From positions 1 through 33,649 of the IMG/VR virus record IMGVR_UViG_3300001256_000037: DNA of 33,649 nucleotides; one strand, 5' to 3'. Below, in pieces: positions 13,642 to 22,569 of the stretch (positions within the stretch are counted from its first letter, which is position 1; every line of letters starts with the position of its first letter). The notes under the pieces were generated by a model. It was not told the DNA's origin. It made no database searches and saw only the letters and a list, made by a program, of their open reading frames with translations. Both the position numbers and the translations under genes were made by a program. This DNA comes from a virus.

Positions 13642-15738
13642 TTATTCTAATACTGAGACTAGGGTAAGTTGTACGCTACGGGTATCTGCATAACTAGCCT
13701 GATAGCTGACCAGGTAGCAATCCCAGTCTGTGCCATCTACACTAACCAAATAAGTCTCAGTAGGGGGGGAGTCCCAGTATTGGGTTAGTAGGTTAAGCAT
13801 GGCTGGTGTTACCTCAGTGCTTATGCTTAGTTTGTAACTAATACTAGCTGGCTTGTTTAATACCACACCACCACCTAAGTTGCGGTTGTAACCAGTATCA
13901 GTGTTGTCTGGTACAACCTGTAAGCTACCTTGCCCAAACCCAACACTACCCACACTGTATCTAATGTTGGATAAGGTGGCTATAGCTTGACCTGACTGAC
14001 CGGCAAACACATCACCCAAATAGGTGTCAGATGTATCAGTAGTGTCGGTTTGCTCTGACTCTAGCTGAATATTTACAGCCAGGGAATCGCCTGACGAGTC
14101 AACAACTGTAAAGCTAGTGCTGACTACTGGTACAGCAGTAACCGTTATTTGACCTGTGTTAACGTCCAAGCCGTAGCTAGCTAAATTACCGTTGCTCAGG
14201 GTAACAGGGTATTGCAGTGTACCCAGCGTACCTACTACTACCCCTATAGTAGCGGTGTCAGCTACCACTAAAGCCAGGTCAGACTCAGTAGCAACGTCAT
14301 AAACGATTACTCTAACTGTCTTAGTAATAGGGGTGTTAGGTAGTGCAGGAGTAGCCGTTACTGTGAGCAGGTAAGTGCCAACTGCTAAAATTGATGCTGC
14401 TGTGATTATTATGTCACCAGTGTCACTGACTATGCTAAATACTGTACTGGGTGTTAGTGTATAGCTGAGTGCCAAGCTTTCGGCAGCGTCAATACTAACC
14501 TGACCCACGCTACTACCATTGCTAGAGTCTACAGCTATCCAGAATTCCTGTGTCTGGGTTAGTTTAGTAGGGTCATAGACATTAACAAACGTAGTAAACT
14601 CACCAGTATTGCCATTAGCGTCTGTGCCAATTACGCTGAGTTCTAGCAGTTGCTCGTTAATTTGTGTGCCGTCAACTACTACCAGTTGGTTACTGGAGTT
14701 AATATCAAAACTGAAATTAGGGCTAGCTAGGCTGTAACTTAACCCAGTAGGGTATGTACCTACTACCTGGTTAGTGGCTGGCAACGGGTTTAAGTTAAAT
14801 CGCTGAGTAGGTAGCTGTAACTGGTTATCGGCTGTAAGCAGGTGTATGACACAACTAACGGTTAAACCCGTGCCATAGCTTACGGTTACTATGTGACCAT
14901 CTGATAACCCCCCTAGTGACAGCATTATTAGCTCACCAGTGTAGGGGTCAATAGCAAAGTTGTTGCCAGTATTACCGCTAACAATGCTAAACACTGGCTT
15001 TATACCTGTGTCACCCTGTACTGTGACCTCAATTTTACCCAGGCTGCTACCACTGCTAAACCCGTCAGTTTTCACATAAAAATCGTAGTCAGGTCTGTCA
15101 GCTAACGGGGCTTCGGCTATGTCTAGCACATATACTGTAACCGGGGTGTTGCCTATTGTTAGGGTGTATTCGTCAGTTTCCTCATAATTCAGGCTACCAC
15201 TAACGCTAAGAGTGCCGCTAGTCGCATCGTAGCTAAACGGCAAGTCTGGCCTACCAGTTAGCAATGCTGACTCTGAGAATCCTAGTATAGTACCGACTAC
15301 TGTACCAGTATTAGCGTCTTCTGATACTGAGAAGCTTTGACCTTCGACTATAGCCAGCTGGGTTTGCGTTGGTTCCCCATAGCCGTGCAAAGTAACCAGA
15401 AACTCGCTACTACCCAAACGTGAGTACCAGTCCTCCAATACCCAGAAAATACTGTAGCTGCCATCGTCATCACCTAAGCTTTGCTGACTGCTAACAGTTA
15501 AACCTAGCCTTACTATGTTACCACTGCGGTACTCAGCTAGTTGGTTGATTAGCTTTGACTTGACCTCAATAAATGTGTCAACGTCTTGCACTAAAAATGA
15601 CACCCAGTATTCTGTTACTGGCTCAGTAGTCTGGGTTCCTGTAGCCGGGTCATAGTTGTAATCGGTATATTGTCTAAAGTGTTCAGGTGCTACCAGTGGT
15701 AACTCAGTAGCTATATCGTCAAACAGTATGTAATCCAT
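13642..15738 (-). CDS. Cadherin-like repeat virion protein
   Basis: 698 residues. After a ~110-residue N-terminal domain (LVQDVDTFIEVKSKLINQL, IFWVLEDWYSRLG) come about five cadherin/Ig-like beta-sandwich repeats of 80-90 residues (about 120-555). They show the typical FSVSEDANTGTVVG start, F.ID..TG.L and NYEETDEYTLTI. A Thr/Asp linker (TQTDTTDTSDTYLG) leads to a C-terminal domain of ~130 residues (SYKLSISTEVTPAMLNLL, TYLVSVDGTDWDCYLV), possibly the virion-anchoring part. Such proteins decorate tails or capsids and bind carbohydrates or cells. The start overlaps the upstream HNH gene by TAATG, so the two are co-translated. Confidence 0.8.
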   Translation of the reverse strand: MDYILFDDIATELPLVAPEHFRQYTDYNYDPATGTQTTEPVTEYWVSFLVQDVDTFIEVKSKLINQLAEYRSGNIVRLGLTVSSQQSLGDDDGSYSIFWVLEDWYSRLGSSEFLVTLHGYGEPTQTQLAIVEGQSFSVSEDANTGTVVGTILGFSESALLTGRPDLPFSYDATSGTLSVSGSLNYEETDEYTLTIGNTPVTVYVLDIAEAPLADRPDYDFYVKTDGFSSGSSLGKIEVTVQGDTGIKPVFSIVSGNTGNNFAIDPYTGELIMLSLGGLSDGHIVTVSYGTGLTVSCVIHLLTADNQLQLPTQRFNLNPLPATNQVVGTYPTGLSYSLASPNFSFDINSSNQLVVVDGTQINEQLLELSVIGTDANGNTGEFTTFVNVYDPTKLTQTQEFWIAVDSSNGSSVGQVSIDAAESLALSYTLTPSTVFSIVSDTGDIIITAASILAVGTYLLTVTATPALPNTPITKTVRVIVYDVATESDLALVVADTATIGVVVGTLGTLQYPVTLSNGNLASYGLDVNTGQITVTAVPVVSTSFTVVDSSGDSLAVNIQLESEQTDTTDTSDTYLGDVFAGQSGQAIATLSNIRYSVGSVGFGQGSLQVVPDNTDTGYNRNLGGGVVLNKPASISYKLSISTEVTPAMLNLLTQYWDSPPTETYLVSVDGTDWDCYLVSYQASYADTRSVQLTLVSVLE

Positions 15739-17321
15739 TATTTAAAACTAGCTTGGAGGTATTTGTAAAATTTCTCACGGTCGCTATTTGACAATATATA
15801 CGAGCCATCTGGTTTTTTTGCGTTTAAGTCAGGTATTTTGTTGCCTGCTCTAGCCCAAGACCAGGGGCTAGCTGATAACTCGCTGCGAGGTATAGGGGGT
15901 ATATTTTTATCTATACGTGTGATAATGCTTTTAATGTAGGCTGGATGCTTGTCAAACATTTTTGAGTTGGCCAAGTTACCACCCGAATCACCATAAAATA
16001 GTGCGAACTTATCCATAACCCGGTGTATCTGTTTGGGTTTAAGCTTGTCCAAACTGTCGATTTTAACTATGCCTTTAATGTCTTTGTTTGACGGGATACG
16101 AGACTGTTTAGCTGTCTGACCTGACCCTTGACTTCGTAAATCATCATACTTCTCAGATATTGCCATAGTACCAACTTTAGCAATAGTGATGTCAGCATCC
16201 TCTTGGGCAGCTTTCATTACCTCCTTTAACGCTGCCTTTTTAGCATCACCCTTTAACCCATCAAAAGACGATTTAGATTTGATTAGGCCTACCTCATTCA
16301 AGGCTGTAAACACTTTGTTAACCTGGTCAGGGCTAAGTATGTCTATCTCGGCAGGTGTTGGTAACTTTGGCTGAATGTTGGTATAAGGCAGCGTAGACGC
16401 ACCAAAGTGTGCCAGCAATCCATTCTCGACCCCTCGCTGTAGCTCTAGTAACGGTCTTTCCTTTTTCTCAAACTCATCTATCTTTTCGTCTAAGTGCTTG
16501 TTATAGCCATCGTCACCTTCTGCTAAGTGTATTTTAAGCTTTTTGATAGTGCCATCTAAATCAGAGTCACCTTTATAGTTACGGTTTATTTCTGGCTTAA
16601 CCCAGACCCAGTTATCAGATGTAATAGTGGTGTTGAAGTCAGCAGTTTTTTCTTTACTAACCTTGCCACCGTGACCCCCACCCTTTTTTAGTGGTACTAT
16701 GTGGTCTAGGTCTGCCGGAAACTCTAGTGTCTTGCCAGTCCAGGGGTCAATTACGTCACCGTTATCGTCAGTTTGCTCCATCATGGCTTTTAACATCGAT
16801 TTACGCATTAACTCGGTGTCTTTGTTCCACTCGTCTCGTATACGGTTGCCCTCCCCTCTAGCTGGCGCACCGGCATTAGCACTAAAAATCAGTTGTTGCT
16901 GGTCTGGTGTCATCGCTTCCCACACCGCTTCGACTTCGGTATCTGACACTGTGCGTCGTTTCATAGTTGGCAGGTCATACACACCCACGCCTTTGCCTTT
17001 GTCGTGGAATTCACCAATAGTCTCACCAGTCGCATCAATAGGTGTGTTCAAAATAGCTGTAATCTGGCCAGGGGGTAGGCGTAAGCTTGACTGTTTAACA
17101 ATCTCCCGACGTTTGGCCACGTCAACAGGTTCAGCTTCTAGTTCGTCTAAAACTTTGGGTGTCTGTTCTTTACTCTTGACCCGTGTTGCTGACGTACCAC
17201 CTTTAACTAGGTTATCCAACACTTTGCTAGTCTTCGAGTTTAGTCTACAAGTCTTGTTTGCTGGTAAACACACATAACCACAGGGGTCGCCATGTTTGCA
17301 TTTTGTGGGTTTAGTTGCCAT
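15738..17321 (-). CDS. HNH nuclease-domain protein with N-terminal Cys cluster
   Basis: 527 residues. The N-terminus holds C8, C14, C18 and C25 in KCKHGDPCGYVCLPANKTC, a zinc-knuckle-like pattern seen in some phage head and cyanobacterial proteins. An HNH/His-Me core follows: DPWTGKTLEF, DLDHIVPLKKGGG (His 207), then DNWVW...EINRNYKG (Asn 237, Asn 246). The ~270-residue C-terminal part is helical and Lys-rich. Not a homing nuclease by look: it is large, long-tailed and first in the operon with the cadherin virion protein behind a late-type box. That suggests a virion-associated or packaging-related nuclease, or an injected toxin-like protein. Confidence 0.75.
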   Translation of the reverse strand: MATKPTKCKHGDPCGYVCLPANKTCRLNSKTSKVLDNLVKGGTSATRVKSKEQTPKVLDELEAEPVDVAKRREIVKQSSLRLPPGQITAILNTPIDATGETIGEFHDKGKGVGVYDLPTMKRRTVSDTEVEAVWEAMTPDQQQLIFSANAGAPARGEGNRIRDEWNKDTELMRKSMLKAMMEQTDDNGDVIDPWTGKTLEFPADLDHIVPLKKGGGHGGKVSKEKTADFNTTITSDNWVWVKPEINRNYKGDSDLDGTIKKLKIHLAEGDDGYNKHLDEKIDEFEKKERPLLELQRGVENGLLAHFGASTLPYTNIQPKLPTPAEIDILSPDQVNKVFTALNEVGLIKSKSSFDGLKGDAKKAALKEVMKAAQEDADITIAKVGTMAISEKYDDLRSQGSGQTAKQSRIPSNKDIKGIVKIDSLDKLKPKQIHRVMDKFALFYGDSGGNLANSKMFDKHPAYIKSIITRIDKNIPPIPRSELSASPWSWARAGNKIPDLNAKKPDGSYILSNSDREKFYKYLQASFK

Positions 17322-17346
17322 TACTATAATATTTTTGTATCTTAGC

Positions 17347-17354
17347 TAGTACCC
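17347..17354 (-). promoter_or_regulatory. GGGTACTA box, candidate late promoter (HNH/cadherin unit)
   Basis: Minus strand GGGTACTA begins 33 nt before ATG 17321 and follows mini-hairpin CCAGC-ATA-GCTGG (17370-17358) after four bases. A TATTATAGT sequence lies adjacent to the start codon. Confidence 0.55.
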
Positions 17355-17538
17355 ACACCAGCTATGCTGGTTTCTACTGCTAACCCCTACTATAGTAGTA
17401 GTGCAACAAGTAGGGTAGTAGCCAACAGCGTAGCTGTGTAAGTTACTGGGTAAAACATAGTCTACTAGGGTAGTAGTAAACAGGTATGGTAGTAGACTGC
17501 TTTGCAGGTGGCTATTTACAAACCCAGGGTTGGTTAAT

Positions 17539-17604
17539 GACACTATAGTTGACAGGTGACACTATAGTTGACGCTTTTAGGGGTAATTTGCTACTATAGT
17601 TGAC
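17539..17604. promoter_or_regulatory. Three-site operator-like array, mirror of 1803-1868
   Basis: GACACTATAGTTGAC at 17539-17553 and 17558-17572, and CTACTATAGTTGAC at 17591-17604. Spacings of 19 and 32 bp are the mirror of the copy at 1803-1868. Confidence 0.75.
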
Positions 17605-17627
17605 GCTTTTGCTGGCTATGTTACTAT
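17568..17627 (+). promoter_or_regulatory. Tandem promoters inside and after the operator array
   Basis: TTGACG (17568-17573) with TACTAT at 18 bp (17592-17597), and TTGACG (17600-17605) with TACTAT at 16 bp (17622-17627). Each -35 is the right arm of an operator site, so binding of a repressor or activator would directly affect RNA polymerase. They face 17664. Confidence 0.5.
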
Positions 17628-17663
17628 AGGGGTACTAGCTTAGTAATAGTTTGAGTAACTACA

Positions 17664-17870
17664 ATGTTTGGTTTTTTGTTAGGTTTTGCAACCGCAGCAT
17701 CCGTTACTGTGGTGACAGTGTTAAGCCGGGAGTCCAGGGCTGATGTTGCCTGTAAAGAACTAGAAAGGGTTGGCAAGGTACTGGCACGTAATACTGAGGC
17801 TACTGATGACCAGCTAGCCAGTATCGAATACTCAAAACAGGTAGTCAAATCGCTAGGTGACTTCTACTAA
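17664..17870 (+). CDS. Small N-terminally anchored membrane protein
   Basis: 68 residues. Residues 2-20 (FGFLLGFATAASVTVVTVL) form one membrane helix. The rest is a charged helix (ESRADVACKELERVGKVL...) with one Cys. The topology is signal-anchor-like; an inner spanin or small tail or membrane protein would be compatible. It is the first gene after the array and tandem promoters and is separated from the tape measure by another hairpin region. Function unknown. Confidence 0.65.
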   Translation: MFGFLLGFATAASVTVVTVLSRESRADVACKELERVGKVLARNTEATDDQLASIEYSKQVVKSLGDFY

Positions 17871-17959
17871 CACAGCCAACTGCGTAGCAGTCTACTACCC
17901 TACCTATTGTACTACTACCCTAGTAAGGGTTAGCGGTAGTAACCAGCTATGCAGTTGGT
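17871..17959. repeat. Dispersed repeat element upstream of the tape measure
   Basis: Contains mini-hairpin ACTGC-GTA-GCAGT (17879-17891), CTACTACCCTACCTATTG, then ACTACTACCCTAGTA, and a final hairpin (ACCAGCTATGCAGTTGGT, 17942-17959) that touches the GGGTACTA box. It corresponds to the promoter-proximal half of the 255-bp control region. Confidence 0.7.
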
Positions 17960-17967
17960 GGGTACTA
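17960..17967 (+). promoter_or_regulatory. GGGTACTA box, candidate late promoter (tape measure)
   Basis: Begins 32 nt before ATG 17992. A TGG-TATAGT sequence abuts the start codon; GGTGG six bases before the ATG could serve as ribosome-binding site. Confidence 0.55.
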
Positions 17968-17991
17968 CTAGGGTAGTAGTGGTGGTATAGT

Positions 17992-20900
17992 ATGAGTGAC
18001 CAGCGCATTGTAATTAGCTTTAGTACAGAAGGTATACCTCAGACCCGTAACGATATTGACAAGCTTCAAAAGCGTACGACAGGGGGTTTTACTGAGTTAA
18101 ACAATGCTTTTGAGGTGATGCAAAAGGCATTAGCTGGTGTTCAAGGTGTGGCAACTAGCCTATACTCGGCACTAATTGACAGTAACGAAAAGCTAAACGC
18201 AGAGCTGCTAAAGTCTCAAACTAACCTGGCTAGCAACTTAGAGATTTACAGAGACGGCACAGAAATCGTTGATATCACCGAGAAAATTGTCAGTACCCAG
18301 AATCTACTAAAAGACAGTCTTAAGCAAATCGAGCAAGACACTAAGTCATTAGTTGGGGTAACTACTGACCAGGTTAACGGCGTGTTTCAGGTGTTGTTAC
18401 AAAATAGCCAGAAGTTTATTGGCCAGTCAAAAGAGTTTAGTGACCCTATAGAAGCCGCAACAGCTAGCACTAAAAATTGGGCAGCTGCTCTAGGTACTCT
18501 AGGTATACCACTAGAACAGGCTAACCAAGAAATCCGAAGCATATTGCAAGGCGATGTTAATAATCCTGATTCTATTATTGCTAAAACTTTACAAATTAGC
18601 CGTGAACAGTATGACCAGTGGGTAGCTAATGGTGAACTGATTGACCAGCTAAACTCTAAGCTAGAGGTATTTACGGCTGGTAATGCACTAGCTAGCCAAT
18701 CTATAGCAGGTGTAACGTCAAACCTCACTAGCTTAGTAGAAGATACAGCACGTCTAGTAGGGGAGCCACTGTTAGCCCCAGTAGTAACCGCTTTAAACGA
18801 CATCTATAAGCTGATGGAAGACAACATTAAGCTAGTAGAAGAATTGGCAGGTGATAACATTCAGCAAGTTGTCAGCCTAATGGAAACGCTACGCCAGACA
18901 ACTGCCAAAGTAGCTGAGTCACTCGATATAAACCCCGAAGGCTTCTTAACAGGCGGTAGTCAGTTACTAGGCAACCTAATAGTTGCAATCGAGGCAATTA
19001 TTGAGCTAGGGGGTGGTCTGGTAGTATTAATTGGTGATGACCTAAGCTATGCTTTCAATAACGCTACTGCTGTACTTGACCTAACATTAGAGGGCATAGC
19101 CAAGTTAGCAAATTTCCTTAATATTGTAGTTGGTGGTATTGGTGACTTTGTAGACGCACTTGACAAAATCCCTGGCTTAGACTTGGGTGAAGTGCTAGGC
19201 AACGCTCAGACTGGTGTGGCTAAGTTAACAGGTGAGTATCAGCAGTCAATAGAAGCCGTAGGTATTTATAACGATATAACAGGGGTGTTGCTGGCACAAA
19301 CTGACAAACTCAGCAAGTCTCAAAATGCCTCAGAAGACAGCATAAAATCACAAATAGCCGCGTTACAAACCCAAAAAGCCGAGTTAGAGTCTGTCAAAAC
19401 ATTTAGAGATGCTGATGCTCAGTCAGTACAGGCACAAGTAGACGCTATTGACAAGGCTATAGCTGGGTTAAACTCCATGACTCAGGCAACTGGCGAACTC
19501 AGTTTTAAAAGTAAAGAGTTAGCTGAAGTTGGTACAATTTACGACACACTGGCTGCTAAAGCTGAGGCTGCGGCTGGTCAAATAGCATCAGAGGGCAGTG
19601 GTGATGCTGCTGTGTTTAAAGAGTCAATAGATGCGCTAACTGAGTTAACAGAGAAACAGGTTGAGTATGGTCAAATAACGATTACTGAGGCATCAGAGCG
19701 ACTAAATAGTATACTAGGTAACAACAAAATTGAGCTAGAGCAACGAGAGTCGGTGTTGCAGACGCTTAGGCAACTAGAGCAGGATTTCACCGATTTCAAA
19801 TTAGCTGAGTTACAGCAACAGGCTGATGCACTTAATTTGCTAGCCGAAACAGGGCAAATCAGTGAACGTGAATCTCTTGACCAGGTTTATGCTAACGAAA
19901 ACACACAGTTACAGTTACAAATCGACCTGTTGGATAGGCAAATAGAACAAAACACTGAGTTAGGCATCAGTAGCCAGCAACTAGCACAACAAAAAGCAGG
20001 GTTATTACAGCAACAACTCCAAGCCGAAGTCGAGTACAGCGAGTCAGTTGTAGATTTACAAGCTGAGGCACTTGACCGGGCCTATGACCAAACTTTGCGA
20101 CTAGCAGAGGAGTCTGAGTTAGCGCGTACCATAGCACTAACCAGGGGACTGATTGACCGTAGCATTAGTGAGGATGAGTTTAATAGTCAGCAACTAAACG
20201 CAACAAAGCAGCGACTAAATGCTGAACTAGCGGCCGAAAAAGCACAAGTCACGGCGTTACAAGCATTGGTGGCTAGTGCCTCTACTGTTGACCAGCAACG
20301 TGAGCTACAAAGCCAGATAGACGAAGCTAAACTAAATTCAGCACAAATAACTAAGCAACTGCTAGACGTTGAGCTAGATGCCCAAAAACAAATACAAGAG
20401 GCATTGCAAAAGACAATTGATAAGCGTAACCAGGCAATAGCTGACTCAATTGATGCCCAAAAGCTAGCATTGACTAAGCGGATTAGCGATGAGTCACAAT
20501 TACAAGACAGTCTGGTACAGCTTACAGTTGACCGGATAAACGCTGAACTAGCGGCCGAAAAACAGGCACAAAATGAACTAGCAGCACTAAATGATGCTGA
20601 TGGGGTTGAGGCAAGTTTACGCAAGCAAACCCAGCTTAAAATTAGCCTAATAGAAGCCGAGAAATCAGCAGAAGCATCCAAACTAAGTTTGGTTAAAGAG
20701 GGCTTAGATAAGCAGCTACAAGCCACAGAAGACGAATTTAAGGCTAGAGAACTAGCTATCAGGCAATCTGTCAGCAATGAGTCTGAGTACCAGTCACAGT
20801 TAGCTGAACTGACAGTAGCCCGGATAAATGCACAACTAGAGGCTGAACTAAACGCACAGGCTGAACTAGAGGCTGCTGGTGATACTGAGGGTGCAGAAGA

Positions 20901-22569
20901 AAGCAAGCGTAAGCAACGCCAGCTAGCTATCAACCTGATAGATGCTGAAATAGCCGCAGAGAAATCTTTACAGTCAATAATATCCAGTCAACTAGATGAG
21001 TACCGCAAACGCTTAGACTTGCAAAAACAGTCTGCTGAAGTGAAACTACTGGATGAAGAACTGAAACTAGAAAAGGCTGTTATAGCTGGCCGGATAACTA
21101 AAGAAAAGGCTGAAATTGCAAAGCTAAATATTGTCAAAAAACGGGTAGCTGAAGAACTAGCTATATTGCAACAGCTAGAGGGTCAAGGTGATGAGGCTGC
21201 TCAGATAGCTAACCAGCAAGCCATAGCCAAAGCAAAAATTGAGAGTTTGCGAGTTACCCAGCAAATTAATGAGGCTACTAAAGACGCTGCTACACAGGCA
21301 GCACTAGAAAAAATCACACTAGAGTATGAGTCACAGTCTCAGATAGTGGAGGATGTTGCTAGCCAGTTATCACACATTAACCAGCTAATCGATTTACAGG
21401 GTCAGTCAGTTGCCAGAGTTAACCAGTTACGTGAGTCTCAGGTTAATTTAGCTAATGCTCAAGTAGGTGTGCTAGAAGCTGGATTAGGTAACGAGCTAAG
21501 TTTAGTCAACAAATCGCTGAGTGCCAGACAGAAGCTTAACGACATACAATCACAACTAGCCGATTCTGAGTTACCAGAAGAAAAGCAAATTGAGCTACTG
21601 AACCAACAAAAGGCAATTAAGGCTCAGTTAGCTGTGCTAGGTAGTGACGGGCTTAAGTCAGAAGTTGAGCTAATAATCGAACGCCAAGCAATAGAACAGC
21701 AGCAACTAGCATCTAAACAGGCACAGTTTGACATTAGCCAGCAACAGGCAGCGTTGACACTTGAGAACCAACGGGCTAGTATACAACTTGACCAAATCAA
21801 AGCCAGTAACAAAGCACAAGAGTTAGCACTAGAAGCCGAGTTACTAGCCATTAAAGCCGAACAGTTACAAGCTGAGGCCAGGTTAACCGAGGATTCAACA
21901 AAACGTAACCAATTGTTGCAACAAGCGGCTAGTATTGACAAACAATCAGAGCGTACTGCCGAATTAGCTGTGAAACAAACTGAAGCTGCTGAACAAGAGG
22001 CCGCTATTCGTACTTCTATGTTAGACCAGCAAGAGGTAATCAGCAAATTGCAAGCTGACAGCCAGCAGGAATCGCTAGATACTCAGAAAACACTGCTAGA
22101 TGCACAGCAAGCGTATGAGGCTAGTATCGAGGGCTTTAACCCCAAAATAAACACCAAGTCACTTGACGATTTCAGCAAAAAAGTAGGCAAAATAAAAACT
22201 GAGTTTAACGAGGCTATAAAAATCGATAATGTACCACTTGATGTCCAAATACCGGTACAAGTAACGCCAGCCAATTTAGACGTTAGGGTAACTGATAACC
22301 AACTTAGCAACAGCATTAGTAAGTTAAGCAGTGGGCTAAACTCGCAAGCAACGGCTATGACTGGTATCAGAGGCACAGTTAGCGGCTTAGGTGGCAAGCT
22401 AGATAGTATTAGCCGTGCATTAGCCACCCAGACTACTGGAAGTGGTGCTAGCACAACAGTAAAACCCGTAGTTAACAATAACATACAGGTTACTGTTAGC
22501 CCTACGGGTCAAGTTGGGGTCTCATCTACATCGCTAATTGACGAACGTAAAGCTGAGGCCGGTTGCTAG
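17992..22569 (+). CDS. Tail tape measure protein
   Basis: 1525 residues, the longest gene. The N-terminal 300 residues are helical (MSDQRIVISFSTEGIPQTR, EVMQKALAGVQGVATSLYSA), typical of tape measure starts. A hydrophobic segment around residues 323-343 (LIVAIEAIIELGGGLVVLIG) is typical of the membrane-penetrating part. From about 600 to 1380 it is almost continuous Gln/Glu/Leu/Ala coiled coil, with about four degenerate ~100-residue repeats marked by R(I/L)NA(E/Q)L(A/E)AE (near residues 744, 851 and 948, with a weaker copy near 1050). By the usual 0.15 nm per residue this predicts a tail near 230 nm. No lysozyme or peptidase domain is visible. The stop overlaps the convergent gene by 4 nt. 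Confidence 0.9.
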   Translation: MSDQRIVISFSTEGIPQTRNDIDKLQKRTTGGFTELNNAFEVMQKALAGVQGVATSLYSALIDSNEKLNAELLKSQTNLASNLEIYRDGTEIVDITEKIVSTQNLLKDSLKQIEQDTKSLVGVTTDQVNGVFQVLLQNSQKFIGQSKEFSDPIEAATASTKNWAAALGTLGIPLEQANQEIRSILQGDVNNPDSIIAKTLQISREQYDQWVANGELIDQLNSKLEVFTAGNALASQSIAGVTSNLTSLVEDTARLVGEPLLAPVVTALNDIYKLMEDNIKLVEELAGDNIQQVVSLMETLRQTTAKVAESLDINPEGFLTGGSQLLGNLIVAIEAIIELGGGLVVLIGDDLSYAFNNATAVLDLTLEGIAKLANFLNIVVGGIGDFVDALDKIPGLDLGEVLGNAQTGVAKLTGEYQQSIEAVGIYNDITGVLLAQTDKLSKSQNASEDSIKSQIAALQTQKAELESVKTFRDADAQSVQAQVDAIDKAIAGLNSMTQATGELSFKSKELAEVGTIYDTLAAKAEAAAGQIASEGSGDAAVFKESIDALTELTEKQVEYGQITITEASERLNSILGNNKIELEQRESVLQTLRQLEQDFTDFKLAELQQQADALNLLAETGQISERESLDQVYANENTQLQLQIDLLDRQIEQNTELGISSQQLAQQKAGLLQQQLQAEVEYSESVVDLQAEALDRAYDQTLRLAEESELARTIALTRGLIDRSISEDEFNSQQLNATKQRLNAELAAEKAQVTALQALVASASTVDQQRELQSQIDEAKLNSAQITKQLLDVELDAQKQIQEALQKTIDKRNQAIADSIDAQKLALTKRISDESQLQDSLVQLTVDRINAELAAEKQAQNELAALNDADGVEASLRKQTQLKISLIEAEKSAEASKLSLVKEGLDKQLQATEDEFKARELAIRQSVSNESEYQSQLAELTVARINAQLEAELNAQAELEAAGDTEGAEESKRKQRQLAINLIDAEIAAEKSLQSIISSQLDEYRKRLDLQKQSAEVKLLDEELKLEKAVIAGRITKEKAEIAKLNIVKKRVAEELAILQQLEGQGDEAAQIANQQAIAKAKIESLRVTQQINEATKDAATQAALEKITLEYESQSQIVEDVASQLSHINQLIDLQGQSVARVNQLRESQVNLANAQVGVLEAGLGNELSLVNKSLSARQKLNDIQSQLADSELPEEKQIELLNQQKAIKAQLAVLGSDGLKSEVELIIERQAIEQQQLASKQAQFDISQQQAALTLENQRASIQLDQIKASNKAQELALEAELLAIKAEQLQAEARLTEDSTKRNQLLQQAASIDKQSERTAELAVKQTEAAEQEAAIRTSMLDQQEVISKLQADSQQESLDTQKTLLDAQQAYEASIEGFNPKINTKSLDDFSKKVGKIKTEFNEAIKIDNVPLDVQIPVQVTPANLDVRVTDNQLSNSISKLSSGLNSQATAMTGIRGTVSGLGGKLDSISRALATQTTGSGASTTVKPVVNNNIQVTVSPTGQVGVSSTSLIDERKAEAGC

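Larger units (their letters stand above)
17347..17607. repeat. Bidirectional control region, copy B of an inverted duplication
   Basis: The 17322-17663 gap (342 nt) holds no credible gene. Its 17347-17607 part is collinear, on the opposite strand, with 1801-2053. The leftward side drives the HNH/cadherin unit and the rightward side the membrane protein/tape measure unit. Sequence differences are concentrated in the mini-hairpins, which keep pairing in both copies. Confidence 0.85.

Noticed and set aside
16699-17277. 192-residue frame opposite the HNH gene
   Set aside because: Ser-rich antisense shadow; the sense frame contains the HNH and Cys motifs.
17346-17543. 65-residue frame in control region B
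   Set aside because: Made almost wholly of the repeat and hairpin elements; the equivalent copy A has no matching open frame.
1801-17607. Inverted repeats as ends of a composite transposon
   Set aside because: No transposase lies between them, the intervening genes are ordinary phage genes and no target duplication is visible.
20187-20933. 248-residue antisense frame inside the tape measure gene
   Set aside because: Its Ser/Ala/Cys-rich product mirrors the Gln/Glu/Leu coiled-coil codons on the sense strand; no start signals or context.
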